A DNA stretch of 64,000 nt from NCBI GenBank assembly GCA_023423655.1, contig JAFAFE010000005.1, positions 124,001 through 188,000 of the forward strand. Reading direction: 5' to 3'. The position numbers and the translations under genes were made by a program. This document shows positions 40,754-49,452 of this stretch, piece after piece. The stretch is from Pseudomonadota bacterium (lineage in GTDB: Bacteria; Pseudomonadota; Alphaproteobacteria; Sphingomonadales; Sphingomonadaceae). Numbering within the stretch: position 1 is the stretch's first letter; every line of letters starts with the position of its first letter. Below the pieces are notes generated by a model. That model saw only the letters and a program-made list of their open reading frames with translations. It was not told the origin of the DNA and searched no databases.

Positions 40754-43438
40754 GTGACCGCACCGCTTCCCCCCGTCATCGCTAATTGGTTTGCCGCCAA
40801 GGGCTGGCGGCTGCGGCGGCATCAGGCCGAAATGCTGGAGGCGGCGCAGGCTGGCGACCATGCGCTGCTGGTGGCCGCAACCGGCGCGGGTAAAACATTG
40901 GCAGGATTTTTGCCGGTGCTGGCAGAATTGGCAGTTCCTCCCCAATCCTCCCCTGAAAGGGGAGGGGGACCGCCCGGCAATAGCCGGGTGGTGGAGGGGT
41001 GTCGCCCTGACGATAACGCATCACCCCTCCGTCACGCCCTAGCGGGCGCGCCACCTCCCCTTTCAGGGGAGGATTTGGGAGCGGGGCGCGCCACATCTTC
41101 ATCCTCCCCTCAAAAGGGGAGGTGGCAGCGCGAAGCGCTGACGGAGGGGTGTCAGGCTATCGAGAGGGTGTCACCCCTCCGTCACGACCTGCAATCGCGC
41201 CACCTCCCCTTGGCAGGGGAGGAGACAGGATTGCACACCCTCTATATCTCCCCCTTAAAGGCTCTTGCGGTCGATGTGCGGCGCAACCTGCTTGGTCCCA
41301 TCGAAGAAATGGGCCTCGACATCCGTGTCGAAACCCGCACGGGCGATACGCCGTCGGACCGTAAGGCGCGGCAGCGGGTGCGCCCGCCGCAAATCTTGCT
41401 CACCACCCCGGAATCGCTGTCTTTGCTCCTCGCGCATGAAGATAGCGTCCATCTGTTCGCTACCCTCAAGACCGTCATCGTCGATGAAATCCACGCCTTT
41501 GCCACCCAGAAACGCGGCGACCTCCTCAGCCTCTGTCTTGCGCGGCTACAGGTGATAGCGCCTGCGATGCGTCGCGTTGGCCTCACCGCAACCATCGCCG
41601 ACCCGGACGCCTATCGCGCCTGGCTCGCGCCGTGGGGGGATATGGACAGCGTGCGGCTGGTCGCGGGCGAACCCGGCGCGGAGCCGGACATTGAAATTCT
41701 TGTCCCCGAAGGCCGCGTGCCTTGGTCGGGCCATAGCGGGCGCTATGCGGCGGGCTATGTCATGGAGATTATCGCCGCGCACCAGACGACGCTGATCTTC
41801 TGCAACACGCGCAGTTTGGCCGAACTTATCTTTCAGGACTTGTGGAAGGCGAACGCGGAGCAACTCCCCATCGGCATCCATCATGGTTCGCTGTCGGTCG
41901 AAGCGCGGCGCAGGGTCGAAGAAGCGATGGCGGCGGGGAAACTGCGTGCATTGGTCGCGACCGCCAGCCTCGACCTCGGCGTTGATTGGGGCAATGTCGA
42001 TTGCGTGGTGCAGATGGGCGCACCCAAAGGGGCGTCACGCCTTGTCCAGCGCATCGGCCGCGCCAATCATCGGCTCGATGAACCATCCAAGGCGATTGTC
42101 GTCCCCGGGAACCGTTTCGAATATCTCGAAGCCCGCGCCGCGCTCGATGCGATTGCCGATGGCGAACTCGATCAGGAAGTCTTCCGCCCCGGCGCGATGG
42201 ATGTGCTGGCGCAACATATCATGGCCTGCGCCTGTGCAGCGCCATTCGATGAAGCAGCCTTGCTCGCCGAAATCCAGTCGGCGACGCCCTATTCGGCGCT
42301 CGACCAAGCGCAATTTGAGCGCGTGCTGCATTTCGTCGCCAATGGCGGCTATGCGCTCAAAGCCTATGACAAATATAGCCGGATTGTGCGACAGGCGGAC
42401 GGCATATGGCGGGTCGCGCACCCGCATTTCATCCGTCAGCATCGCATGAATGCGGGCATTATTGTCGATGCGCCGATGATTTCGCTGCGCTTCAAAAATG
42501 GTCGCCATTTGGGACAGGTCGAGGAATATTTTGCCTCTACCCTGATGCCGGGCGATGCGTTCTACTTTGCAGGCATGGCGGTCGAGGTCGAGCGGATGAA
42601 GGAGCATGACCTCATCGTGCGCGCGTCCACCCGTCCGGCGCGGATTATCAGCTATACCGGCTTGCGGCTCGCGCTCACCACCAATTTGGCGGGGCGGGTG
42701 CGCACGTTGATGCACGAGCGCGAGCAGTGGCCCCGCTTTCCTGACGATGTGCGCGAATGGCTGGAAATTCAGGCGCAGCGTTCGGCCATCCCCGCGCCCG
42801 GCGACTTGCTGGTGGAAACCTTCCCGCATGAAGGCAAACATTATATGGCGGTCTACAGTTTTGAAGGTTGGAACGCGCATCAGGCGATGGGGATGTTGGT
42901 CACGCGGCGGATGGAGGATGCGGGGCTGAAACCCTTGGGTTTTGTCGCCAATGATTATGCGTTTTTGACCTATGGGCTGGAGCCGGTCACCGACCCCGCC
43001 GCCTTGCTCTCACCCGACATATTGGACCATGAATTTGTCGAATGGGTTGAAGGATCGCATATGTTGAAACGCGCGTTTCGCGAGGTTGCGATTATCGGCG
43101 GCCTGGTCGAACGCCAGCATCCGGGGCAAAAGAAAAGCGGGCGGCAAGTGACCTTTTCGACCGACCTTATCTATGATGTGCTGCGCAAATATGAGCCTGA
43201 CCATCTGCTGTTGGAAGCGGCATGGGCCGACGCGCGCACCCGCATGGCCGATGTGGCACGCCTCGGCGATCTGCTCGACCGCGCGGCGGATACGATGGTG
43301 CATAAGGTTCTGGAGAGGGTGTCGCCGCTCGCGGTGCCACTCATGGTGATCGTCGGCCACGAAAATGTCGCGAGGGCGGCAACCGAGGATGAATTGCTCG
43401 CAATGGCCGAGGCGTTGGCGGATGAGGCGACGGGGTAA
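40754..43438 (+). CDS. ligase-associated Lhr-type DEXH helicase, with in-frame repeat insert
   Basis: An 894-aa superfamily 2 helicase of the Lhr type linked with DNA repair ligases. Motif I is ATGAGKTLAGF (near 43), motif Ia SPLKALAVDVRRNL, motif II VDEIHAFATQKRGD, motif III GLTATI, then the second RecA domain (IFCNTRSLAELIF; ATASLDLGVDWG; QRIGRANHR) and the Lhr core with C-terminal domain. Relatives are near 800-820 aa; the excess is an insert at residues about 61-157, between motifs I and Ia, encoded by tandem palindromic repeats at 40937-41225 (Pro/Ser/Gly/Arg-rich). The frame stays open. The start is a GTG that yields the usual N-terminus. The partner ligase and nuclease genes are not next to it. 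Confidence 0.92.
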   Translation: MTAPLPPVIANWFAAKGWRLRRHQAEMLEAAQAGDHALLVAATGAGKTLAGFLPVLAELAVPPQSSPERGGGPPGNSRVVEGCRPDDNASPLRHALAGAPPPLSGEDLGAGRATSSSSPQKGRWQREALTEGCQAIERVSPLRHDLQSRHLPLAGEETGLHTLYISPLKALAVDVRRNLLGPIEEMGLDIRVETRTGDTPSDRKARQRVRPPQILLTTPESLSLLLAHEDSVHLFATLKTVIVDEIHAFATQKRGDLLSLCLARLQVIAPAMRRVGLTATIADPDAYRAWLAPWGDMDSVRLVAGEPGAEPDIEILVPEGRVPWSGHSGRYAAGYVMEIIAAHQTTLIFCNTRSLAELIFQDLWKANAEQLPIGIHHGSLSVEARRRVEEAMAAGKLRALVATASLDLGVDWGNVDCVVQMGAPKGASRLVQRIGRANHRLDEPSKAIVVPGNRFEYLEARAALDAIADGELDQEVFRPGAMDVLAQHIMACACAAPFDEAALLAEIQSATPYSALDQAQFERVLHFVANGGYALKAYDKYSRIVRQADGIWRVAHPHFIRQHRMNAGIIVDAPMISLRFKNGRHLGQVEEYFASTLMPGDAFYFAGMAVEVERMKEHDLIVRASTRPARIISYTGLRLALTTNLAGRVRTLMHEREQWPRFPDDVREWLEIQAQRSAIPAPGDLLVETFPHEGKHYMAVYSFEGWNAHQAMGMLVTRRMEDAGLKPLGFVANDYAFLTYGLEPVTDPAALLSPDILDHEFVEWVEGSHMLKRAFREVAIIGGLVERQHPGQKKSGRQVTFSTDLIYDVLRKYEPDHLLLEAAWADARTRMADVARLGDLLDRAADTMVHKVLERVSPLAVPLMVIVGHENVARAATEDELLAMAEALADEATG
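40937..41225. repeat. two tandem palindromic repeats inside the helicase gene
   Basis: The first element (40937-41081) has ends CTCCCCAATCCTCCCCT and AGGGGAGGATTTGGGAG with an inner GGAGGGGTG / CACCCCTCC pair. The second (41102-41225) has ends TCCTCCCCTCAAAAGGGGAG and CCACCTCCCCTTGGCAGGGG with inner GACGGAGGGGTGTCA / TGTCACCCCTCCGTC. The same family is found as an ordinary intergenic repeat at 47128-47262. Both copies are read through in the helicase frame without a stop. Confidence 0.9.
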
Positions 43439-43580
43439 CGAGAAAATGCCCCGCCACTGCAAAGGTCGGGTTTTCGGGTGCCATCTGCATCGCCACTCGC
43501 TATTACCACTCTGCGGTCAAAATGCTTTGCCGGGGTGTTTCACCGGTACCACATAAAAATCACACGGGAGTTAAACCATA

Positions 43581-45041
43581 GTGGGGAAAATATTGGATAC
43601 GTTGATCCTGTTTGGTGCGACGGGCGATCTGGCGCACCGGATGCTGTTTCCCTCGCTGTATAATCTCCACAAGGACGGGTTGCTGGCGGACAGTTTTGCC
43701 ATTTTGGGCTCGGGCCGGACGGCGACGGACGACACCGCCTTCCGCGCGTCGATTGACGAGCAACTCCAAAAATATCTGCCGCCCGGACAATATGCGGCGG
43801 ATGTCGCCGAGCAATTCCTCGCGCGCGTCGATTATGTCGCGATTGATACCGCAGAGGATACCAGCTTTGCGTCCTTGAAAGAAAAGCTCGGCGCGCGCAC
43901 GCAAAAGCCTTTGGGCGTTTATCTGTCCACGCCGCCTGCCCTGTTCGGGCCGATTATCGAAGGACTCAATCGCGCAGGGCTTGCTTGCGGCGAATGTCGC
44001 GTCGCGCTCGAAAAACCCATCGGGCAGGATCTCGCCTCCAGCAAACAGGTCAATGATATTGTCGGTGCGGCGTTTAGCGAAGAGCGGATTTTCCGCGTCG
44101 ACCATTATCTCGGCAAGGAAACCGTGCAGAACCTCCTCGCATTGCGTTTTGCCAATATCCTGTTCGAGCCATTGTGGAACGCCAACGCGATCGAGCATGT
44201 CGAAATCACGGTCGCGGAAACGGTGGGGCTTGAGGGGCGCGTATCTTATTATGATGGCGTTGGCGCGCTCAAGGATATGGTGCAGAACCACCTGCTCCAG
44301 CTGGTCGCCCTCGTTGCGATGGAGCCGCCCGCCAGCTATGCGGCGGCGGCCGTGCGCGATGAAAAGGTCAAGGTGCTGCGCTGCCTCCGCCCCGTCACCC
44401 CCGAAAGTGCCAAGACGCTCACGGTCAAAGGCCAATATGCGTCGGGCGCAATCGGCGGCGCAGCTGTCAAGGGGTATGACGAAGAATTGGGCGCGGACAG
44501 CGCCACTGAAACCTTTGTCGCAATCAAGACCTTCATCGATAATTGGCGCTGGGCAGGCGTGCCTTTTTACCTGCGCACCGGCAAAAGGATGCGCGAGCGC
44601 AAATCGGAAATTTTGATCCAGTTCAAGCGCGTCCCGCACGACCTGTTCGCAAGCCGCGGCGCGGGGCTGGAACCCAATACGCTCATCATCCGTTTGCAGC
44701 CTGAAGAGACCATCCGGATGCTCGTCATGGCCAAACGCCCCGGATTGGACCGCGATGGCGTGGAATTGCAGGAAGTCGAATTGGATGTCGCGCTCGATGC
44801 CGCTTATGGCAACCAGCGGCGGCGCATTGCCTATGAACGGCTTTTGCTCGATTTCGTTGAAGGGGACCAGACTCTGTTCGTGCGCCGGGACGAAGTCGAA
44901 GCGGCATGGACGTGGATTGATTCGATTCACAATGCTTGGACGAAAACGGGGCAGAAGCCCCAAAACTATACCGCCGGAAGCTGGGGACCGAGCGCATCGG
45001 TGGCGCTCACCGAACGCGATGGAGCGAGTTGGCATGATTGA
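43581..45041 (+). CDS. zwf: glucose-6-phosphate 1-dehydrogenase
   Basis: A 486-aa NADP-dependent dehydrogenase that makes 6-phosphogluconolactone from glucose 6-phosphate. The cofactor motif LILFGATGDLAHRMLFPSLY is at the N-terminus and the active site RVDHYLGKETVQNLLALRFAN near 171-191, with the His/Lys pair. LEKPIGQDL and the C-terminal SWGP match the family. The start is a GTG after GGGAG. With edd 210 bp downstream, the pair feeds the Entner-Doudoroff route, the usual glucose pathway of sphingomonads; pgl, glk and eda are not in the window. Confidence 0.96.
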   Translation: MGKILDTLILFGATGDLAHRMLFPSLYNLHKDGLLADSFAILGSGRTATDDTAFRASIDEQLQKYLPPGQYAADVAEQFLARVDYVAIDTAEDTSFASLKEKLGARTQKPLGVYLSTPPALFGPIIEGLNRAGLACGECRVALEKPIGQDLASSKQVNDIVGAAFSEERIFRVDHYLGKETVQNLLALRFANILFEPLWNANAIEHVEITVAETVGLEGRVSYYDGVGALKDMVQNHLLQLVALVAMEPPASYAAAAVRDEKVKVLRCLRPVTPESAKTLTVKGQYASGAIGGAAVKGYDEELGADSATETFVAIKTFIDNWRWAGVPFYLRTGKRMRERKSEILIQFKRVPHDLFASRGAGLEPNTLIIRLQPEETIRMLVMAKRPGLDRDGVELQEVELDVALDAAYGNQRRRIAYERLLLDFVEGDQTLFVRRDEVEAAWTWIDSIHNAWTKTGQKPQNYTAGSWGPSASVALTERDGASWHD

Positions 45042-45051
45042 TTGGCGCGCG

Positions 45052-45236
45052 CCTTCCCCCTTGATGGGGGAAGGATATGGAGCCTTATCGAACGCAAGTG
45101 AGATTAGGCGCAGTTGGATGAGGGTGTGCGAGCGAAGCTCGCGCGATTGCCCAAGCAATCGCTTACCCCTCACCCAGCTCCGCCTAGCGAGCAAGCTCGC
45201 AAGTCTGCGCAACCCTCTCCCACAAGGGGAGAGGGG
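45052..45236. repeat. long palindromic intergenic repeat between zwf and edd
   Basis: Copy of the family at 25271: ends CCTTCCCCCTTGATGGGGGA and CCCTCTCCCACAAGGGGAGA, inner GGCGCAGTTGGATGAGGG / CCCTCACCCAGCTCCGCCTA, and a central CGAGCGAAGCTCG hairpin followed by GATTGCCCAAGCAATC. It fills almost the entire gap between zwf and edd, so the mRNA between them would be strongly folded. Confidence 0.85.
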
Positions 45237-45251
45237 TTTTAGGAACATTCC

Positions 45252-47096
45252 ATGACTAAACTCATCCCTGCCATCTCCGCAGTCACCGACCGCGTGATCG
45301 AACGTAGCCGCAACACGCGCGCCGCTTATCTCGCGCTCATAGAAGAACAACGCGCGCATGGGACCAATCGCGACAATTTGTCGTGCGGCAATCTCGCGCA
45401 CGGTTTTGCAGCATCGGGCGAGGATAAGGCCACTATCCGCGCGGACAAGGCCATGAATATCGGTATCGTCACCGCTTACAATGATATGCTGTCCGCGCAT
45501 CAGCCCTATGGCCGCTATCCCGACCAGATCAAGATTGCTGCGCGCGAAGTGGGCGTCACGGCACAGGTAGCGGGCGGCGTTCCGGCGATGTGCGACGGGG
45601 TGACCCAAGGACAAGCCGGCATGGACCTATCCTTGTTCAGCCGCGATAATATCGCCCAAGGCACCGCCATTGCGCTTAGCCACGCAATGTTCGAAGGCGC
45701 GCTGCTTCTTGGCATTTGCGACAAGATTGTGCCGGGGCTGTTGATCGGCGCGCTGCGTTTCGGCCATTTGCCGACCATCCTTGTGCCCGCTGGCCCGATG
45801 CCGTCCGGTCTTGCCAACAAGGAAAAGCAGCGCGTGCGCCAGCTTTATGCCGAGGGCAAAGTCGGGCGCAAGGAATTGCTCGATGCCGAAGCCGCCTCCT
45901 ATCATGGCGCGGGCACCTGCACCTTTTACGGCACCGCCAATTCGAACCAGATGATGATGGAGATGATGGGCCTCCATATGCCGGGCGCGGCCTTCATCAA
46001 TCCCGGCACACCGTTGCGCAGCGCCCTCACCCGCGCGGCAACGCATCGTGTGGCGCAGATGGGTTGGGACGGCGACGACTATCGCCCGCTGGGGCTGTGC
46101 GTCGATGAACGCGCAATCATCAATGCCGCGATTGGCTTGCTGGCGACGGGAGGGTCGACCAACCATGCGATCCACTTGCCCGCCATTGCCCGCGCGGCGG
46201 GCATCGTCATCGACTGGGAGGATCTCGACCGGCTGAGCCATGCGGTGCCTTTGCTCGCCCGCGTCTATCCCAACGGCCAAGGCGATGTGAATGATTTTGA
46301 ACATGCTGGCGGCATCGGCTTTGTCATCCGCGAGTTACTCGCCGCCGGGATGCTCCATCGCGATATACTGACCGTCGCGGGTAAGGATTTGGGCGATTAT
46401 GGTTTTCAACCCACGCTTGATGGCGATGCGGTCAAATGGCAACCTTCGCCTACCGCCAGCCGCGATGACAGCATCTTGCGCCCCGTCGCTACGCCCTTCT
46501 CTCCCGATGGCGGGATGGTGTTGCTCAAGGGCAATCTGGGCCGCGCGATCATCAAGGTGAGCGCGGTCGCCGAAACCCATCTCACCGTTGAAGCGCCGTG
46601 CCGTATCTTCCATGACCAGAATGATGTCGTCACCGCGTTCAAGGCAGGCCAACTGGACCGCGACACCGTGGTCGTCGTGCGCTTCCAGGGGCCGCGCGCC
46701 AACGGGATGCCCGAACTGCATAAATTGACGCCGCCTTTGGGTGTGTTGCTCGACAAGGGCTATAAGATTGCCCTGCTCACAGACGGGCGCATGTCGGGGG
46801 CGAGCGGCAAAGTGCCCGCCGCTATCCACCTCTCCCCCGAAGCGTTGAACGCCGGGCCGATTGCCAAGCTGCGCGATGGCGATGTCGTGCGGATTTGCGC
46901 GCGCACGGGCACGGTTGAAGCGTTAGTCGAGGCGGGAGAATGGGCGCTGCGCGAAGACGCCCTCCCCCCGCCGCCTGCGCAAGGATTAGGCCGCGAACTT
47001 TTCGCGCTGTTCCGCCACAGCGCCGACAATGCCGAACACGGCGCATCGGCTATGTTGGTGGCGATGGAAAGCGTAACGGGTGCGCCAGAAGGGTAA
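45252..47096 (+). CDS. edd: 6-phosphogluconate dehydratase
   Basis: A 614-aa dehydratase of the IlvD/Edd family that makes 2-keto-3-deoxy-6-phosphogluconate. The three iron-sulfur Cys positions are seen in SCGNLAHGF (near 40), PAMCDGVTQGQAGM and LLGICDKIVPG, with further conserved STNHAIHLPAIARAAG and TDGRMSGASGKVPAAIHLSPE near the C-terminus. At 614 residues it has the length of Edd. The ATG follows a weak AGGAAC. It is downstream of zwf, as expected of an Entner-Doudoroff set. Confidence 0.96.
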   Translation: MTKLIPAISAVTDRVIERSRNTRAAYLALIEEQRAHGTNRDNLSCGNLAHGFAASGEDKATIRADKAMNIGIVTAYNDMLSAHQPYGRYPDQIKIAAREVGVTAQVAGGVPAMCDGVTQGQAGMDLSLFSRDNIAQGTAIALSHAMFEGALLLGICDKIVPGLLIGALRFGHLPTILVPAGPMPSGLANKEKQRVRQLYAEGKVGRKELLDAEAASYHGAGTCTFYGTANSNQMMMEMMGLHMPGAAFINPGTPLRSALTRAATHRVAQMGWDGDDYRPLGLCVDERAIINAAIGLLATGGSTNHAIHLPAIARAAGIVIDWEDLDRLSHAVPLLARVYPNGQGDVNDFEHAGGIGFVIRELLAAGMLHRDILTVAGKDLGDYGFQPTLDGDAVKWQPSPTASRDDSILRPVATPFSPDGGMVLLKGNLGRAIIKVSAVAETHLTVEAPCRIFHDQNDVVTAFKAGQLDRDTVVVVRFQGPRANGMPELHKLTPPLGVLLDKGYKIALLTDGRMSGASGKVPAAIHLSPEALNAGPIAKLRDGDVVRICARTGTVEALVEAGEWALREDALPPPPAQGLGRELFALFRHSADNAEHGASAMLVAMESVTGAPEG

Positions 47097-47401
47097 GGGC
47101 AGGATATTTCGGGAGTAAACGCACATACTCAATCCTCCCCTGCAAGGGGAGGTGGCGCGCGCGGTAGCGCGTGACGGAGAGGTAATGCCCTCTCGATAGC
47201 GCGACACCCCTCCGACATTTGCTACGCAAATGCCACCTCCCCTTCACAGGGGAGGATTGAGTGGCTGACCTTGTTTTCGGGAAGGATTTTTTATGGGGAG
47301 GATTTTGGAGGATATGATTTCGCCCCCCCCTTTCCCCATCTTGCACCGCGCGGTGCATCGCCTATGATTGCCAAGCCCGTTTGCTTCACCGGAGATTGAC
47401 C
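47097..47401. other. 305-bp intergenic region with one palindromic repeat
   Basis: From 47128 to 47262 it holds a palindromic repeat with ends CTCAATCCTCCCCTGCAAGG and CACAGGGGAGGATTGAG and inner GACGGAGAGGT / CACCCCTCCGACA, the same family as in the helicase gene. The remaining 130 bp before the methyltransferase gene should carry its promoter; I see no gene in it. Confidence 0.75.
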
Positions 47402-48229
47402 ATGCGCCGCTTTACCCTTGCCGCCCTTTCCCTTGCCATTTCTGTCGCCGCGCTTGGCACCTATCAGGGGAGCGCCGCCAAGCAGCCTCCGGCAAAAACA
47501 GCGACCGATGCGGCCTTGCGCAGCGCCATCGCAACACCCACCCGTACGCCTGCCAATAGCGCGCGCGATGTGTATCGCCATCCTTATGAAACGCTGAAAT
47601 TTTTCGGCGCAAAGCCGGACATGACGATTGTAGAAATCTGGCCCGGCGGCGGCTGGTATAGCGAAATTTTAGGGCCGCTCACCAAGGATAAAGGCGCGCT
47701 TTATGCCGCCGCTGCTGGCGAGCGCGGGCATAATGGCGTCAAGGCGCTGATGACAGCGCAGCCCGCGCTTTACGGCCATATCAAGCTTGCCGAATTTCCT
47801 TACACCAGCGGCAGCAAAGTGCCCGATGGCAGCGCCGACATGGTGCTGACTTTCCGCAACGTCCATAATTGGCGCTTTGGCGGTGCGGACCAGACGCAAG
47901 CCGCGTTCAACCAGATGTTCGCGATGCTGAAACCCGGCGGCGTGCTAGGGGTAGTCGAACATCGCTTGCCGGAAAATATGGATGCGGCGCTCGAAGAAAA
48001 ATCGGGCTATATGAAAGTCTCGTCGGTCAAAGCCTTTGCCGAGGCGGCAGGGTTCAAATTCGACAAAGCGAGCGAGGTCAACGCCAATGCGCGCGACACG
48101 CATGACCACCCGGGCGGCGTGTGGAACTTGCCCCCGACCTTTTCGGACAAGGATAAGGATCGCGCCAAATATCAGGCGATTGGCGAAAGCGACCGCATGA
48201 CGCTGCGCTTCGTCAAGCCTGCACGTTAA
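47402..48229 (+). CDS. exported class I SAM-dependent methyltransferase-fold protein
   Basis: A 275-aa protein with a clear signal peptide (FTLAALSLAISVAALGTYQGSA, cleaved near residue 27) in front of a class I methyltransferase-like domain. TIVEIWPGGGWYSEIL is the SAM-binding glycine motif, VLTFRNVHNWRFGG fills the motif IV position, and FAMLKPGGVLGVVEHR is motif VI. Some members of this family are annotated as secreted methyltransferases, but SAM is not known in the periplasm, so the activity is uncertain. The ATG at 47402 is chosen over 47381 because it starts at the signal peptide. Confidence 0.86.
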   Translation: MRRFTLAALSLAISVAALGTYQGSAAKQPPAKTATDAALRSAIATPTRTPANSARDVYRHPYETLKFFGAKPDMTIVEIWPGGGWYSEILGPLTKDKGALYAAAAGERGHNGVKALMTAQPALYGHIKLAEFPYTSGSKVPDGSADMVLTFRNVHNWRFGGADQTQAAFNQMFAMLKPGGVLGVVEHRLPENMDAALEEKSGYMKVSSVKAFAEAAGFKFDKASEVNANARDTHDHPGGVWNLPPTFSDKDKDRAKYQAIGESDRMTLRFVKPAR

Positions 48230-48275
48230 GGCGCACCCCGTTTCCGCTACCGCCCCTTCGCGCCCGCTTGCGGGC

Positions 48276-49172
48276 ATGGCTTTGCGCTTGCTGTCGGTCG
48301 CGATGCTGAGCGTCATGTTCGCCTGCGTCAAATTGCTCGGCGAACGGGGTGTGGGTGTGATCGAAAGCCTGTTTTACCGCCAGTTCATCCTGCTCGGCGT
48401 CGTGCTGCTATGGATGGCAGCGGGGAAAGGCAGCGGGCGTGGTGCGGGCTTTGAAGCGATGCGCACCCACCGCCCGATGGCGCATCTTATCCGCATGATT
48501 ATCGGCATTGTCGCGATGGGGTTCAATTTCTGGAGCTATACCTTGCTGCCGATGGCGGAGGCGACCACCATCGGCTTTGCGGTGCCGATTTTCGCGACCG
48601 CGCTGGCCGCATTATTGCTCAAGGAGCCGACCGGTATCCATCGCTGGGGCGCAGTGTTGGCGGGTTTTGCGGGGGTCGTCATCGTGCTGCAACCGGGCGG
48701 CAGCCATATCTCGCTGTTCGGCGGCAGCGTCGCGATTGTCGCGGCGATGCTGACCGCGAGTGTCACCGTGGTGCTGCGCCGCCTTGGCGCAACCGAGCGC
48801 GCGCCGACCATCGTTTTCTGGTTCGCGCTGACCTCGCTCATACCGCTGGGTCTTGCTATGCTGCGTGTCGGGCAATTCCATGATGGCCCGACCTGGGGCC
48901 TCCTCCTGTTGATGGGGGTTGCGGGCGGCATCGCCCAGCTTGCGCTCACCGCTTCATTACGCCTTGCGCCCATCGCGCTGGTCATGCCGATGGATTATAC
49001 CGGCCTTCTGTGGGCGAGCCTCATCGGCTTCATCCTGTTTTACCAATGGCCGGGTGTGGCGACATGGTTCGGCGCCCCGCTCATCATCGCGAGCGGCCTT
49101 TATATCCTGTGGCGCGAGCGCGTTCGCGCTCAGCAAGCGTTCATGGAACCGGCGGCAAGTCCGGAACGTTGA
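48276..49172 (+). CDS. EamA/DMT-family inner membrane transporter
   Basis: A 298-aa drug/metabolite transporter with about ten hydrophobic helices in two EamA repeats. The first repeat includes MLSVMFACVKLLGERG and YTLLPMAEATTIGFAVPIFATALAALLLKE; the second has GGIAQLALTASLRLAPIALVMPMDYTGLLWASLIGF, with the family's repeat motif of polar residues after A-x-A. Substrate and direction cannot be inferred. It follows the methyltransferase-fold gene by 46 bp and precedes the entericidin gene by 37 bp. Confidence 0.88.
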   Translation: MALRLLSVAMLSVMFACVKLLGERGVGVIESLFYRQFILLGVVLLWMAAGKGSGRGAGFEAMRTHRPMAHLIRMIIGIVAMGFNFWSYTLLPMAEATTIGFAVPIFATALAALLLKEPTGIHRWGAVLAGFAGVVIVLQPGGSHISLFGGSVAIVAAMLTASVTVVLRRLGATERAPTIVFWFALTSLIPLGLAMLRVGQFHDGPTWGLLLLMGVAGGIAQLALTASLRLAPIALVMPMDYTGLLWASLIGFILFYQWPGVATWFGAPLIIASGLYILWRERVRAQQAFMEPAASPER

Positions 49173-49209
49173 AGCAGCACGAAATAATATATGAAGTGAG
49201 GGAAACTAG

Positions 49210-49338
49210 ATGAAAAAGTCAGCTTTTGTCATGGTTTTGACAGCAATAGCCTTGTCGGTATCGGCGTGCGCCACCGTCAAGGGCGTCGGAAAGGACATCC
49301 AATCGGTCGGTCAGGCAGGCGAAGAAGCCATTAACTGA
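49210..49338 (+). CDS. entericidin-type small lipoprotein
   Basis: A 42-aa protein, MKKSAFVMVLTAIALSVSAC and then ATVKGVGKDIQSVGQAGEEA. The signal peptide ends in a lipobox (SVSAC), and the mature 20-residue part with its VGKDI / GEE pattern is characteristic of the EcnA/EcnB entericidin family, small lipoproteins of the toxin-antidote kind in enteric bacteria, with unclear roles elsewhere. GAGGGAAACTAG precedes the ATG. A strong terminator stands 52 bp beyond the stop codon, so this is a real unit, although too short for most gene predictors. Confidence 0.82.
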   Translation: MKKSAFVMVLTAIALSVSACATVKGVGKDIQSVGQAGEEAIN

Positions 49339-49389
49339 CCTTGAGGCGCGTTTTTATAGCGTAAAAGGCTGGAATATCCGGCTGGAGGG

Positions 49390-49426
49390 TGGCTGGACGT
49401 GGGAAACCATGTCCGGCCATTTTTTT
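49390..49426 (+). terminator. rho-independent terminator after the entericidin gene
   Basis: A 13-bp stem TGGCTGGACGTGG / CCATGTCCGGCCA closes a GAAA tetraloop and is followed by seven T residues. It ends the transporter-entericidin transcript. Confidence 0.9.
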
Positions 49427-49452
49427 GCATATAGATAGTGCTCGTGCGCGGC

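Noticed and set aside
40937..41225. CRISPR array or an intron in the helicase gene
   Set aside because: The units are two inverted repeats, not direct repeats with equal spacers, and the frame is open throughout without splice-like features.
43439..43580. Terminator between the helicase gene and zwf
   Set aside because: A CCCGCC/GGTCGGG pairing with TTTT exists but the stem has a bulge and is short; not strong enough to report.
43560..45614. 684-codon minus-strand open frame
   Set aside because: Antisense to zwf and to the following repeat and the start of edd; no recognisable domain. High GC and codon bias remove stops on the opposite strand.
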